From Shouchella clausii (GTDB lineage: Bacteria > Bacillota > Bacilli > Bacillales > Bacillaceae_D), in NCBI RefSeq assembly GCF_002250115.1, contig NZ_CP019985.1, positions 2,356,001 through 2,420,000 on the forward strand: a stretch of 64,000 nucleotides of DNA. The letters are read 5' to 3'. Under the pieces are notes generated by a model that was not told the origin of the DNA, ran no database searches, and worked only from the letters and a program-made list of their open reading frames with translations. A program made the position numbers and the translations under genes. Each line of letters begins with the position of its first letter. Position 1 is the first letter of the stretch. Of the stretch, positions 1 through 7,731 are shown one piece after another.

Positions 1-1
1 T

Positions 2-376
2 TATGGCCATATTTATACAGAAAGTTTCGGCATGCCTGCTTTTTTAAAGGAAAGTGTAGCGACAAACAACGCCGTATTGCATGAAGAACGAAATTGGGCA
101 TTTTATTTGGCTGAAGTCGAGGAAGAACCAGCCGGGGTTGCCGCTTTATTCACTAGTGGCAGCATCGCCGTACTTGCTGCTTGTGCTGTACTTGGTCGGT
201 TTCGAAAGCAAGGTGTACAGCAAGCGCTCATCGCTAGGCGCCAGGCAGACGCCGCGGCTGCTGGATGTACATACATTTGCGGCCAAGCCGGATTTGCGAC
301 AACAAGCCAGCGCAATATGGAGCGCTCTGGCTTGCAAACCATCTATACGAAAACGCTTTGGCAGCGTGTTTTATAA
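2..376 (+). CDS. GNAT-family N-acetyltransferase, C-terminal part (5' end outside window)
   Basis: The reading frame is open from the first bases of the window, so the gene starts upstream and about 124 residues are visible. The segment RFRKQGVQQALI fits the acetyl-CoA pyrophosphate-binding motif (R/Q-x-x-G-x-G/A) of GNAT enzymes. It is preceded by a beta strand ending in ACAVLG and followed by the alpha helix and ICGQAGFATTSQRNMERSG, typical of the final half of the fold. The family transfers an acyl group from acyl-CoA to an amine; nothing here indicates the substrate. A Met codon at 32 opens the same frame but is probably internal, because residues before it (YGHIYTESFG) continue the fold. 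A strong terminator follows directly. Confidence 0.75.
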   Translation, partial: YGHIYTESFGMPAFLKESVATNNAVLHEERNWAFYLAEVEEEPAGVAALFTSGSIAVLAACAVLGRFRKQGVQQALIARRQADAAAAGCTYICGQAGFATTSQRNMERSGLQTIYTKTLWQRVL

Positions 377-406
377 GAGCTGTGCCGTAATGGGCAGCTC
401 TTTTTT
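375..406 (+). terminator. Rho-independent terminator after the GNAT gene
   Basis: Inverted repeat AAGAGCTG / CAGCTCTT with a 12-base loop runs into six T residues. It overlaps the GNAT stop codon and separates that gene from the TetR operon. Confidence 0.85.
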
Positions 407-459
407 GTGCAGTGACAGTGCATAAATATTCCTTTTTGTTAATTTACATAAATTTGTGC

Positions 460-510
460 TTGCTTTTTAAGAGGAAGGCGACTAAACTGTTGCTAACTAA
501 TATTCGTTAG
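460..510 (+). promoter_or_regulatory. SigA-type promoter plus dyad operator upstream of the TetR gene
   Basis: A -35 like TTGCTT (460-465) and a -10 like TAAACT (483-488) are separated by exactly 17 bases. Directly downstream, 493-510 is a near-perfect dyad, CTAAC-(TAATATTC)-GTTAG, with a single mismatch pair. A dyad at the transcription start of a gene for a TetR repressor is the usual autoregulatory operator, so the regulator probably binds here and controls the whole operon to 5085. Confidence 0.6.
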
Positions 511-520
511 GTGGATGGCG

Positions 521-1114
521 ATGACAAAAGAAAAAATTAAACAAGCAGCATTGGTTGCGTTTGCCAAAGGCGGCTACGAAGGAATGAGCCTGGCGGAAGT
601 CGCCAGTGCAGTTGGGATCAAAACACCTTCGATTTACGCGTTTTTTAAAAGCAAGCAAGATTTGTTTATGACCATTTACCATGAGCTTCTTGATGAGCAT
701 GCCGCTCAATTAGTTCAGCAAACCAATGTGATGGAGATCGAAGGAAGTGAACAGCGGCTTCGAAAAGTGGTAGAAGCCATGATTGATTATCATCTCCGAG
801 AGCAAACGAAAACGGAATTTTTAACACGTGTGAATTTGTTTCCTCCTGATTTTCTTAAGGATGAGATGCGCAGTCGGTTTGCTCATAATGAACAACAGAT
901 CCGTTCCTCTCTAGTTGCTATTTTTTCGGAAGGAATTGAACAAGGGGATATTCGGAGCGAACCGTTGTATGAGCTGGTCGATTCTTTTCTTTGCTTATTG
1001 GATGGGTTGTTTTTACAAACGTTTTACTATAACAAAGAGAAGTTGGAAACATCCTTTTTTCATGCGTGGAAATTTTATTGGCAAGGCATTTCTAATCGTA
1101 CGGCCAATTGTTAA
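521..1114 (+). CDS. TetR/AcrR-family transcriptional regulator
   Basis: About 197 residues, the normal TetR length. The N-terminal helix-turn-helix is clear: QAALVAFAKGGYEGMSLAEV, then VGIKTPSIYAFFKSKQDLF, with the family's YxxFxxK recognition-helix pattern. The C-terminal helical domain would bind a ligand; none can be named. I chose the ATG at 521 rather than 515, because the purine-rich ribosome site (TTAGGTGG) abuts 515 but leaves six bases before 521. It is the first gene of an operon with a cytosine-permease-like transporter (18 bases downstream), a DUF917 protein and a hydantoinase-like protein. It is therefore likely a local regulator responding to a nitrogenous heterocycle or its breakdown product (inference). 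Confidence 0.85.
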   Translation: MTKEKIKQAALVAFAKGGYEGMSLAEVASAVGIKTPSIYAFFKSKQDLFMTIYHELLDEHAAQLVQQTNVMEIEGSEQRLRKVVEAMIDYHLREQTKTEFLTRVNLFPPDFLKDEMRSRFAHNEQQIRSSLVAIFSEGIEQGDIRSEPLYELVDSFLCLLDGLFLQTFYYNKEKLETSFFHAWKFYWQGISNRTANC

Positions 1115-1132
1115 CAAGGAAGTGAGCGGGAG

Positions 1133-2422
1133 ATGGAAGAAGCATATAAAACAATCAAAGACTTTGAAAGGGAGCCTGTGCCAAAAGAAGTGCGAAAAGG
1201 CTGGCTGCCGATGGCGACTGTTTGGTTTGCCATCGGCATCGATTTATCAGGCATGTTGTTAGGCGCACAACTTGGAGCGGGGATCCCATTTGTGGAGGCG
1301 TTGCTGGCAGTTGCAGTCGGCTCTCTTTTTCTTGGCGTGCTGGGCGCGATTTGTGCCAATATTGGCGCTGCAACCGGCCTGTCCACGACGATGATTTCCA
1401 ATTTTGTTTTTGGCGCGGCTGGAGCAAAAGTGATTTCAGTCGTTATATCGATTTCAATGATCGGGTGGTTCGGCGTCCAAGCTGGATTTTTTGCCGAAAA
1501 TACGGTATCTGTTGTTGAACATTTAACAGGCTGGGCACTGCCCCTTCCGGCGACTGCCTTTGTTGGCGGACTCCTGATGATGACGACCGCGTTTGCGTTT
1601 AGATGGTTCGAAAAGCTAACGAATTGGACAAGCCCACTGCTTGTTGTCTTAATTTTAGCAGCGTTGGTATTAGCATTTGCACAAAGAGATGCTAGCGCCG
1701 TGTTGGCACCAGTAGAAGCGAAGTTTTCATTCGGAGTGGCTGTTTCTTTAGTGGTAGGCATTTATGTACTTGGCACAATTCTTTCTCCTGATATTTCTAG
1801 GTGGGCAAAATCAAAGAAAGATGCGATGATTGCTGCTTTCTTAGGCTTTTTCTTTGGAAATAGCTTTATGGTTGTCGTTGCCGTGCTGTTGTCGAAATTG
1901 TTAAACACAGAAGATTTGGCGCAAGTATTTATCCTGCTTGGTTTAAGTTTACCGGCGTTAATTGTCCTTACTTTTTCTCAGTGGACGACAAATACAAATA
2001 ATCTCTATTCTGCTTCTTTAAGCATGTCGGTGCTAATTCCGAAAGCAAAGCGTCCCGTGTTGACGCTTGTTATGGGAGTAGCCGCTTCGGCATTAGCGTT
2101 TATAGGCATATTTGACCACTTTATTACGTTTTTATCATTAATGACGATGTTAATCGCTCCAGTTGGAGGAGTGTATGCTGCTGAATATTATGTCGTCGAC
2201 AAACAGAAATTCTCCTTTCAAGCTCTTCACAGCCGTAAGCTGATCGGACGTTCTCTGGCCGTATGGCTAGTCACGTCATTGTTTTGTTGGCTGACGACGC
2301 CAGCGCCAGACGGGTTGGGCCTGCTCGTTTTTACAACCATTCCAGCACTTGATGGCTTTATCGTCGCGTTTGTCTTGCAAGCGCTAATTGGAAAAGCTGT
2401 GTTCGCACGCAAAAACAAATAA
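1133..2422 (+). CDS. NCS1-family permease (cytosine permease, CodB-like)
   Basis: A 429-residue, very hydrophobic protein with about 12 membrane segments, the size and layout of NCS1 transporters such as CodB. The N-terminal region has the family's polar entry followed by a long Gly/Ala-rich stretch (GAQLGAGIPFVEALLAVAVG) and ISISMIGWFGVQAGFFAENT. The SPDISRWAKSKKDA loop between helices is characteristic of cytosine/purine/hydantoin permeases, which import nucleobases or hydantoins with a cation. It sits 18 bases after the TetR gene and 21 before the DUF917 gene, so it probably supplies the substrate for those two proteins. The exact substrate cannot be read from sequence; a cyclic ureide or hydantoin is the best contextual guess. 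Confidence 0.85.
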   Translation: MEEAYKTIKDFEREPVPKEVRKGWLPMATVWFAIGIDLSGMLLGAQLGAGIPFVEALLAVAVGSLFLGVLGAICANIGAATGLSTTMISNFVFGAAGAKVISVVISISMIGWFGVQAGFFAENTVSVVEHLTGWALPLPATAFVGGLLMMTTAFAFRWFEKLTNWTSPLLVVLILAALVLAFAQRDASAVLAPVEAKFSFGVAVSLVVGIYVLGTILSPDISRWAKSKKDAMIAAFLGFFFGNSFMVVVAVLLSKLLNTEDLAQVFILLGLSLPALIVLTFSQWTTNTNNLYSASLSMSVLIPKAKRPVLTLVMGVAASALAFIGIFDHFITFLSLMTMLIAPVGGVYAAEYYVVDKQKFSFQALHSRKLIGRSLAVWLVTSLFCWLTTPAPDGLGLLVFTTIPALDGFIVAFVLQALIGKAVFARKNK

Positions 2423-2443
2423 ACAGGAAAAGGAGAACATAGT

Positions 2444-3535
2444 ATGAGATGGCTAACGGAAGAATCGATTGAACATATTGCCCTAGGAGCGGCTGTTCTA
2501 GGTACTGGGGGAGGGGGAGATCCATACCTAGGTAAATTGATGGCGCTTGAGGCGATCAAAACATATGGACCGATTAAGTTGCTGTCGATTGAAGAATTGG
2601 CAGACGATGCCTTAATTGTGCCTCTATCGATGATGGGTTCACCGACGATAGGCGTTGAAAAAATTCCTTCGATTGAAGAGTTGGTGGCTCCACTTGAAAA
2701 AATCGAGGAGACGCTTGGCCAAAAAGCAGCTGCCTTGATGCCAATCGAGGTCGGAGGCGTCAATTCACTTGTGCCTGTGCTAGCTGCTGCGGCAAAAGGC
2801 TTGCCTCTTGTAGACGCTGATGCGATGGGGCGCGCTTTTCCAGAGAGTCAAATGGTCACTTTTTATTTGGATGGCCATTCGGCTGACCCGACTGTGTTAG
2901 CTGATGAAAAAGGCAATACAGTTGTGATTACGCCAAAGGACGGCCACTGGGGTGAAAAGCTTGCTCGGGCCATCACTGTGCAAATGGGTGGGTCTAGTAC
3001 GGTGTGCGACTATGCACTTCCTGGTTCTGTTGTAAAAAAGAGCGCGATTCCAGGCACATTGACAAAATCAGAAGAAATAGGGCGGCTGCTGCTTCATAAA
3101 AGCGGAGATGGCACACACCCGATTAAACGGCTGCTTGCTTTCCTTAACGGCTACAAGCTGCTAACTGGCAAACTTACTGACATCCAGCGTACACTGACGG
3201 GCGGTTTTACCCGGGGGATTTGCGAAGTCGAAGGCATCCATGACGATGCAGGACGGGTGGTAACACTCCATTTTCAAAATGAACAATTGTTAGCGACAGA
3301 AGGGGAGAAACCGCTGGCCATTACGCCTGATTTGATTGCGATCCTTGATGTTGAAACGGGGCAGCCCATTACGACTGAAGGATTGCGCTACGGCACGCGG
3401 GTGACGGTCATTGCATTTCCGTGCGATCCGAAATGGCGTACGAAAAAAGGAATTGAAACAGCAGGGCCACGTTATTTTGGCTATCCTGTCGAGTATGAGC
3501 CTGTAGAAAAGTTGCAGGAAGGTGGAGGCAAATGA
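2444..3535 (+). CDS. DUF917 / S-methyl-thiohydantoin desulfurase-domain protein
   Basis: A 363-residue protein with the DUF917 N-terminus: AAVLGTGGGGDPYLGKL, followed by VPLSMMGSPTIGVEKI and EVGGVNSLVPVLAAA. This family (renamed S-Me-THD for a thiohydantoin desulfurase relationship) is regularly encoded beside hydantoinase/oxoprolinase-like proteins. Here its last four bases overlap the start of such a gene (ATGA), implying translational coupling and probably a stable pair. The GTGGGGDP loop looks nucleotide- or phosphate-binding, but that is inference. The C-terminal third (AILDVETGQPITTEGLRYGTRVTVIAFP) matches the family's small beta domain. Ribosome site AGGAGAAC lies upstream of ATG 2444. 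Confidence 0.8.
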   Translation: MRWLTEESIEHIALGAAVLGTGGGGDPYLGKLMALEAIKTYGPIKLLSIEELADDALIVPLSMMGSPTIGVEKIPSIEELVAPLEKIEETLGQKAAALMPIEVGGVNSLVPVLAAAAKGLPLVDADAMGRAFPESQMVTFYLDGHSADPTVLADEKGNTVVITPKDGHWGEKLARAITVQMGGSSTVCDYALPGSVVKKSAIPGTLTKSEEIGRLLLHKSGDGTHPIKRLLAFLNGYKLLTGKLTDIQRTLTGGFTRGICEVEGIHDDAGRVVTLHFQNEQLLATEGEKPLAITPDLIAILDVETGQPITTEGLRYGTRVTVIAFPCDPKWRTKKGIETAGPRYFGYPVEYEPVEKLQEGGGK

Positions 3536-5085
3536 GCTATCGGATTGGAATTGATGTAGGCGGTACAAACACAGATGCTGTCCTACTTGATCACAGATTG
3601 CATGTAATAGCGAAAGCAAAACAGCCAACTACTGAGGATGTCATGACTGGTATTTGGAAAGTGTTAATTGCCATTCTAGAGGAATCAGCTATATCGCCTG
3701 GCGAAATTGGCTATGCAATGCTTGGCACTACCCATTGCACGAATGCCATTGTTGAGCGGAAACAGCTAAATAAAGTTGGCATCATTCGTCTTTGTAAACC
3801 GGCAGCAACGGCTGTGCCCCCTTTAGCTGCTTGGCCTGATGACTTAAAAGCGGCAGTGGGCGAGCACCACTATTTAGTAGCCGGCGGGTATGAATACGAT
3901 GGCACGTTGATTTCAGAACTAGATGAAAATGAAATCCGTTCCGCACTGGAGGCTATGAAAGGAAACGTTAAATCCATTGCTGTTACAGGCATATTTTCGC
4001 CAGCCCGAGCCGAGCAAGAATTGAAAGTAGCGCGCCTTGCCCATGATGTCATGCCTGGCGTGCCGATTTCGCTGTCTCATCAAATTGGCAGCATTGGTTT
4101 GTTGGAACGGGAAAATGCGACGATTTTAAATGCAGCGCTGCAAACGACAATACGTACCGTCGTTTCCGGGTTCCGTGAAGCACTTAGCAAACTTGGCATT
4201 CCTGCGCAAATCTTTATCGGCCAAAATGACGGCACATTAATGGAAGCCGATTATGCAATCCGTTACCCGATTTTGACGATTGGCTGCGGGCCAACGAACT
4301 CGATTCGCGGAGCCTCGTTTTTGTCCGGTTTAAAAGACGCGCTTGTGTTGGACATCGGTGGAACGACTTCTGATATCGGTGTTCTATCAAATGGATTTCC
4401 GCGCCAGTCAGCCATTGCCGTTGATGTCGGCGGCATCCGCACCAACTTCCGCATGCCAGATATTCTCTCAGTTGGCTTAGGAGGCGGAACAATCATCCGT
4501 ATAGACGAACAGGGAGCAATCACGGTTGGCCCTGATTCAGTCGGCTATCGTTTATTACAGGAAGCGCGCTCTTTTGGAGGCGACACATTGACAGCAACAG
4601 ATGTGGTGTTGGCCGTGACAGACACAACGATTGTTGGGGCTGATACTAGCGATTTAGACAGCGACGCCTGTCAACAGGCGTACAACCGAATGATCGAAAA
4701 GCTTGAGGTTGCGATTGACCAAATGAAAACGTCGAAAGAGCCTGTTCCTGTCATTTTAACAGGCGGCGGCAGCATTCTAGTTAACAGTCGATTGGCGGGG
4801 GCTTCAGAAGTGATAAAGCCAGACCATCATGATGTTGCAAATGCAATTGGGGCTGCGCTGGGGACTATTTCCGGGGAAGCGGAGAATATCTATGCGTTGG
4901 AAGGGCGGACGTATGAAGATGCAGTCGAAGCAGCAAAACAACAAGCAATTGGGAATGCGGTCGAGGCAGGGGCTGTTCCGGCCACAGTCGAAATTGTCTC
5001 TGTTGAGGACGTTCCACTCGCATACATGCCGGGAAACTCCGTTTTTATTAAAGTAAAGGCAGTCGGAGAGCTGGATGCAAAATAA
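3532..5085 (+). CDS. Hydantoinase/oxoprolinase (HyuA)-family protein
   Basis: A 517-residue member of the hydantoinase A / oxoprolinase superfamily, with an ASKHA ATPase-like fold. Phosphate-binding signatures are visible: IGIDVGGTNTDAVLLD at residues 4-19, an N-terminal subdomain with LGTTHCTNAIVERK, and a central LDIGGTTSDIGVLSNGFP. GGGSILVN follows near the end. The superfamily couples ATP hydrolysis to ring opening of hydantoins or 5-oxoproline. At 517 residues it is shorter than classical HyuA (about 690), matching the short type that pairs with DUF917 proteins. It overlaps the DUF917 gene by four bases and is the last gene of the TetR operon. The substrate is unknown. Confidence 0.82.
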   Translation: MSYRIGIDVGGTNTDAVLLDHRLHVIAKAKQPTTEDVMTGIWKVLIAILEESAISPGEIGYAMLGTTHCTNAIVERKQLNKVGIIRLCKPAATAVPPLAAWPDDLKAAVGEHHYLVAGGYEYDGTLISELDENEIRSALEAMKGNVKSIAVTGIFSPARAEQELKVARLAHDVMPGVPISLSHQIGSIGLLERENATILNAALQTTIRTVVSGFREALSKLGIPAQIFIGQNDGTLMEADYAIRYPILTIGCGPTNSIRGASFLSGLKDALVLDIGGTTSDIGVLSNGFPRQSAIAVDVGGIRTNFRMPDILSVGLGGGTIIRIDEQGAITVGPDSVGYRLLQEARSFGGDTLTATDVVLAVTDTTIVGADTSDLDSDACQQAYNRMIEKLEVAIDQMKTSKEPVPVILTGGGSILVNSRLAGASEVIKPDHHDVANAIGAALGTISGEAENIYALEGRTYEDAVEAAKQQAIGNAVEAGAVPATVEIVSVEDVPLAYMPGNSVFIKVKAVGELDAK

Positions 5086-5134
5086 AGTTTACTATGGCAC
5101 TAGCGAACGAAGCGAAATTCAAATTTAACCGGTT

Positions 5135-5168
5135 GTATGAGCCAGTGCACGATAGCGCTGGCTCATAC
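5135..5168. other. Strong stem-loop between the HyuA-like gene and the small minus-strand gene
   Basis: GTATGAGCCAG and CTGGCTCATAC form an 11-bp perfect stem with a 12-base loop in the space between two convergent genes. Neither strand has a clear T-tract after it, so it may be a weak bidirectional terminator or an RNA-stabilising hairpin. Confidence 0.5.
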
Positions 5169-5181
5169 TGCCTACATGTCG

Positions 5182-5382
5182 TTATTGTTTCTCATCACAC
5201 TGCTTTTCCAATCGATCTAGTTTGGCCAATACTTGATCCAGCTTTTTGTCGATATCTTCAATTTCTGGGCCAAAGCCTTGGCGCATTTCCAGTTCCCGTA
5301 AACGAGAGCGGCTTTCAAGATGTTTGGTAATGACTGGTACCAAAATTGCGGCAAGGGGGATGAGCACCCACCATGGAATCAT
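5182..5382 (-). CDS. Small single-span membrane protein with C-terminal coiled coil
   Basis: 66 residues: one N-terminal membrane span (WWVLIPLAAILVPVI), then a charged amphipathic region (LESRSRLRELEMRQG) and a short coiled-coil heptad tail (IDKKLDQVLAKLDRLEK). A textbook ribosome site, AGGAGGCG, lies nine bases before the ATG on the minus strand, which is the main reason to call it real. The layout (short anchor plus cytosolic coiled coil) resembles small stress or envelope accessory proteins of Bacilli, but I do not recognise the family. It stands alone, convergent with the hydantoinase operon and divergent from the HD gene at 5503. Confidence 0.75.
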   Translation of the reverse strand: MIPWWVLIPLAAILVPVITKHLESRSRLRELEMRQGFGPEIEDIDKKLDQVLAKLDRLEKQCDEKQ

Positions 5383-5502
5383 AATCGTTTCGCCTCCTAA
5401 TTCAAAACATAGTTGGTTTAGTTACGGTTGTTAGCTAGTAAAAGATTCGGTTACTTGATAAAATAGGAAAAATCGTGCTACATCCATTATGAGGAGGCCA
5501 TT

Positions 5503-6153
5503 ATGGGGGAACGGGAAAAAAGTGAAACGGTTAAATCAACGGCTGATTGGGTGAGGGACCAATTATTAACGGAGTCAACGGGCCATGATTGGTACCATAT
5601 TCAGCGGGTCACAGAAACGGCCAAATCGATCGCCGCTGAAGAGGGCGCTGACATGTTTGTTGTGGAAATGGCCGCACTGCTTCATGATTTAGCAGACGAC
5701 AAACTTGTGGCGAGTGAAGAGGAAGGCATACAGGAAATCAATAAATGGCTTGTAGATAGGTCAGTGGGAAAAGCCGATTCAGCCCATATTATTGAAATCA
5801 TTGAGACGATTTCTTTTAGCAAAGGCAAGCCGTTGCGTACGTTAGAAGCAAAAGTCGTCCAAGATGCAGACCGCCTTGATGCGATTGGTGCAATTGGCAT
5901 TGCCCGTACGTTCCAATATGCCGGCGCAAAAGGGCATGCCCTCTATGACCCAAAAGCAAACGTGCGGACAGAGATGACAAAAGCCGAATATCGGAGTGGA
6001 CAGGGGTCAGCGATTCACCATTTTTATGAGAAACTGCTTTTGTTGAAAGACCGGATGAATACACATACAGGTAAGAAATTGGCTGAATCTCGCCACGCGT
6101 TTATGGAACAGTTTTTAAAACGCTTTTATGCAGAATGGGATGGAAACGGCTAA
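5503..6153 (+). CDS. HD-domain phosphohydrolase (YpgQ/YedJ-like)
   Basis: 216 residues with a complete HD metal site: GHDWYHIQRV (H of the first helix), AALLHDLADDK (the HD pair), the middle helix IIEIIETISFSKGKP, and VQDADRLDAIGAIGIARTF (final D). This arrangement and the size match B. subtilis YpgQ and E. coli YedJ; YpgQ is described as a metal-dependent (deoxy)nucleotide pyrophosphohydrolase. Expected role: cytosolic cleavage of nucleotide phosphates, perhaps pool sanitation. Start ATG 5503 follows GAGGAGGCC at good spacing. It is monocistronic; the downstream leader of the histidyl-tRNA synthetase gene has its own translated leader and terminator. Confidence 0.85.
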   Translation: MGEREKSETVKSTADWVRDQLLTESTGHDWYHIQRVTETAKSIAAEEGADMFVVEMAALLHDLADDKLVASEEEGIQEINKWLVDRSVGKADSAHIIEIIETISFSKGKPLRTLEAKVVQDADRLDAIGAIGIARTFQYAGAKGHALYDPKANVRTEMTKAEYRSGQGSAIHHFYEKLLLLKDRMNTHTGKKLAESRHAFMEQFLKRFYAEWDGNG

Positions 6154-6213
6154 GAAAGGTCTTTTCAGCAAAGTGTATTTATGTTAGTGTGTTTGTACTA
6201 GGAGAGATGCCGC

Positions 6214-6261
6214 ATGTTTTCCGCTATCACCGATCAATACAAACAACATCATATGAATTAG
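6214..6261 (+). CDS. Putative 15-residue leader peptide with tandem His codons (MFSAITDQYKQHHMN)
   Basis: ATG 6214 follows AGGAGA (6200-6205) with an eight-base spacer and opens a 15-codon frame ending at TAG 6259-6261. Codons 12 and 13 are consecutive CAT His codons. Next come a hairpin that begins at the stop codon, an intrinsic terminator (6311-6360) and a histidyl-tRNA synthetase gene. This is the layout of ribosome-mediated attenuation, where stalling at the codons of the cognate amino acid changes RNA folding. A second ATG (6207) opens another frame with scattered His codons but abuts the ribosome site. The regulation is inference; the peptide, codons and hairpins are seen directly. Confidence 0.55.
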   Translation: MFSAITDQYKQHHMN

Positions 6262-6302
6262 CCTTGCTATATGATTTTTAAAAATCATACATAGGAAGGC
6301 TA
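6259..6302 (+). promoter_or_regulatory. First leader hairpin (possible pause/antiterminator stem) upstream of hisS
   Basis: TAGCCTT (6259-6265) pairs with AAGGCTA (6296-6302), with an inner stem of CTATATGATTTT-like bases against AAAATCATACATAG. The 5' arm starts at the leader-peptide stop codon, so a ribosome stalled on the His codons would sit right beside it. Confidence 0.55.
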
Positions 6303-6310
6303 TTTTGCAT

Positions 6311-6360
6311 AACCGCATGGATTCGTTTGAAAGCTGGATCCCATGCGGTTTTTTGTTTTT
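6311..6360 (+). terminator. Leader terminator (attenuator) upstream of the histidyl-tRNA synthetase gene
   Basis: AACCGCATGG (6311-6320) pairs perfectly with CCATGCGGTT (6341-6350), followed by TTTTGTTTTT. It lies only 20 bases before the hisS start codon, so it must be bypassed for expression. GCCGCATG at 6209-6216, covering the leader start codon, could also pair with the 3' arm. No T-box UGGN motif is visible before ACCGC. Confidence 0.8.
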
Positions 6361-6379
6361 AAAAAGGGAGGCAGATTGA

Positions 6380-7657
6380 ATGAAGAAATGGGATTATCAA
6401 AATGTACGTGGCACGCAGGATTATTTGCCTGAGGATGAAAGCGTCCGTGTTTGGCTGCGCAGAGTGCTGGAAGAAGTGTTTCAGCAGTATGGCTGCAAGC
6501 CAATGGAAACGCCAATGATTAATTACACAGACTTGCTTGCGTCAAAATACGGCGGCGGGGCAGAAATCAAAAAAGAAATGTATACGTTGACAGACCGCGG
6601 CAAGCGAGCATTGGCACTCCGCTATGATTTAACGATTCCGTTTGCAAAAGTTATGGCGATGAATCCGGAAATTCGCAAGCCGTTTAAACGCTATGAGATC
6701 GGCAAAGTGTTTCGCGATGGCCCGATTAAAGCAGGGCGTTTCCGTGAGTTTACCCAATGCGATGTTGACGTAGCCGGCGTCGATTCTGCATTGGCAGAAG
6801 CAGAACTATTAGAGATGGCGACCGAAGTGTTCCGGCGGATCGGGCTGAATATTAACATCCAGTACAATAATCGCAAGCTGTTGACGGGCTTGTTGGACAT
6901 TTGCGGAGTTAGCAAAGATCAACACAGTGCCGTTATATTGATACTCGATAAACGAGAAAAAATCGGTGATAAACAAGTGTTGACCGAACTAAAGGAAATG
7001 GGCGTTGACGGAAAAGCGATTAGCAAAATTGCACAATGGCTAAAGCAAATGAGCCAAATTGGAAGCGTCGATTTTGCCACCGACCGGCCCACTACACCGA
7101 TAATGGCGGAAGGGATAGCGGAGCTACAAGAGTTAGAAGAAGCGCTTCGCTACTTAAACATTGATAGCCAATGTACGTTTAATCCCTTTTTAGCTAGAGG
7201 CCTTGAAATTTATACAGGCACTGTATATGAATTGTTCCTGACAGAGGGACCGATCCAATCAAGTGTTGGCAGCGGCGGTCGTTATGACCAAGCCATCAGC
7301 GGTTTAATTGGCGAAGAACAGCCTATGCCGACAGTTGGGATCTCGTTTGGCATTGATGTCATTTATACAGCTTTAAAGATGGAGGGTCGTATCAACCAAA
7401 AGCCACTACTCGATTACTACGTTATTCCTTTGCAAAAACAAAAAGAAGCGCTTGCTGTCGCTTCTTCGTTGCGGAAACAAGGCTTTCGTGTAGACGTAGA
7501 ATTTAAAAACAAAAAACTTACTAAAGCGCTGGAAAGAGCAAACAAAGAAAAGATTCCATTTGTGATTCTTATTGGAGAAGAGGAAGTGGCTTCGGGCCGT
7601 TATAAACTCAAAAACATGGAGACTGGCACCGAACAATATGTTCCCTTCTCTTTTTAG
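6380..7657 (+). CDS. hisS: Histidyl-tRNA synthetase, second (HisS2-like) type
   Basis: 425 residues, class II synthetase. Motif 1 region: NVRGTQDYLPEDESVR. Motif 2: KRYEIGKVFRDGPIKAGRFREFTQCDVDV. Histidine-binding loop: ARGLEIYTGTVYE, followed by SVGSGGRYDQ. Motif 3 reads GISFGIDVI, without the Arg of the usual GLER version; I believe this is the normal form in the second HisRS of Bacilli. The C-terminal anticodon-binding domain (YYVIPLQKQKEAL ... RANKEKIPFVILIGEEEVASGRYKLKNM) is complete, which argues against the truncated HisZ regulator. It attaches His to tRNA(His) in the cytosol. It stands alone, not with a his operon or aspS, behind a leader-peptide attenuator, as expected for an inducible second copy. 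Confidence 0.88.
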   Translation: MKKWDYQNVRGTQDYLPEDESVRVWLRRVLEEVFQQYGCKPMETPMINYTDLLASKYGGGAEIKKEMYTLTDRGKRALALRYDLTIPFAKVMAMNPEIRKPFKRYEIGKVFRDGPIKAGRFREFTQCDVDVAGVDSALAEAELLEMATEVFRRIGLNINIQYNNRKLLTGLLDICGVSKDQHSAVILILDKREKIGDKQVLTELKEMGVDGKAISKIAQWLKQMSQIGSVDFATDRPTTPIMAEGIAELQELEEALRYLNIDSQCTFNPFLARGLEIYTGTVYELFLTEGPIQSSVGSGGRYDQAISGLIGEEQPMPTVGISFGIDVIYTALKMEGRINQKPLLDYYVIPLQKQKEALAVASSLRKQGFRVDVEFKNKKLTKALERANKEKIPFVILIGEEEVASGRYKLKNMETGTEQYVPFSF

Positions 7658-7731
7658 AAACAAATGGTTGCCGCTGCTTTTGTTCGGTTTTGCTATAAAA
7701 ATTTTCGCTGGAGGGATGGGCACGCTTGGCT

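Noticed and set aside
6154-6379. T-box riboswitch upstream of hisS
   Set aside because: The terminator begins with ACCGC as in T-boxes, but the preceding UGGN motif and a recognisable specifier loop are not visible; a translated leader with His codons fits better.
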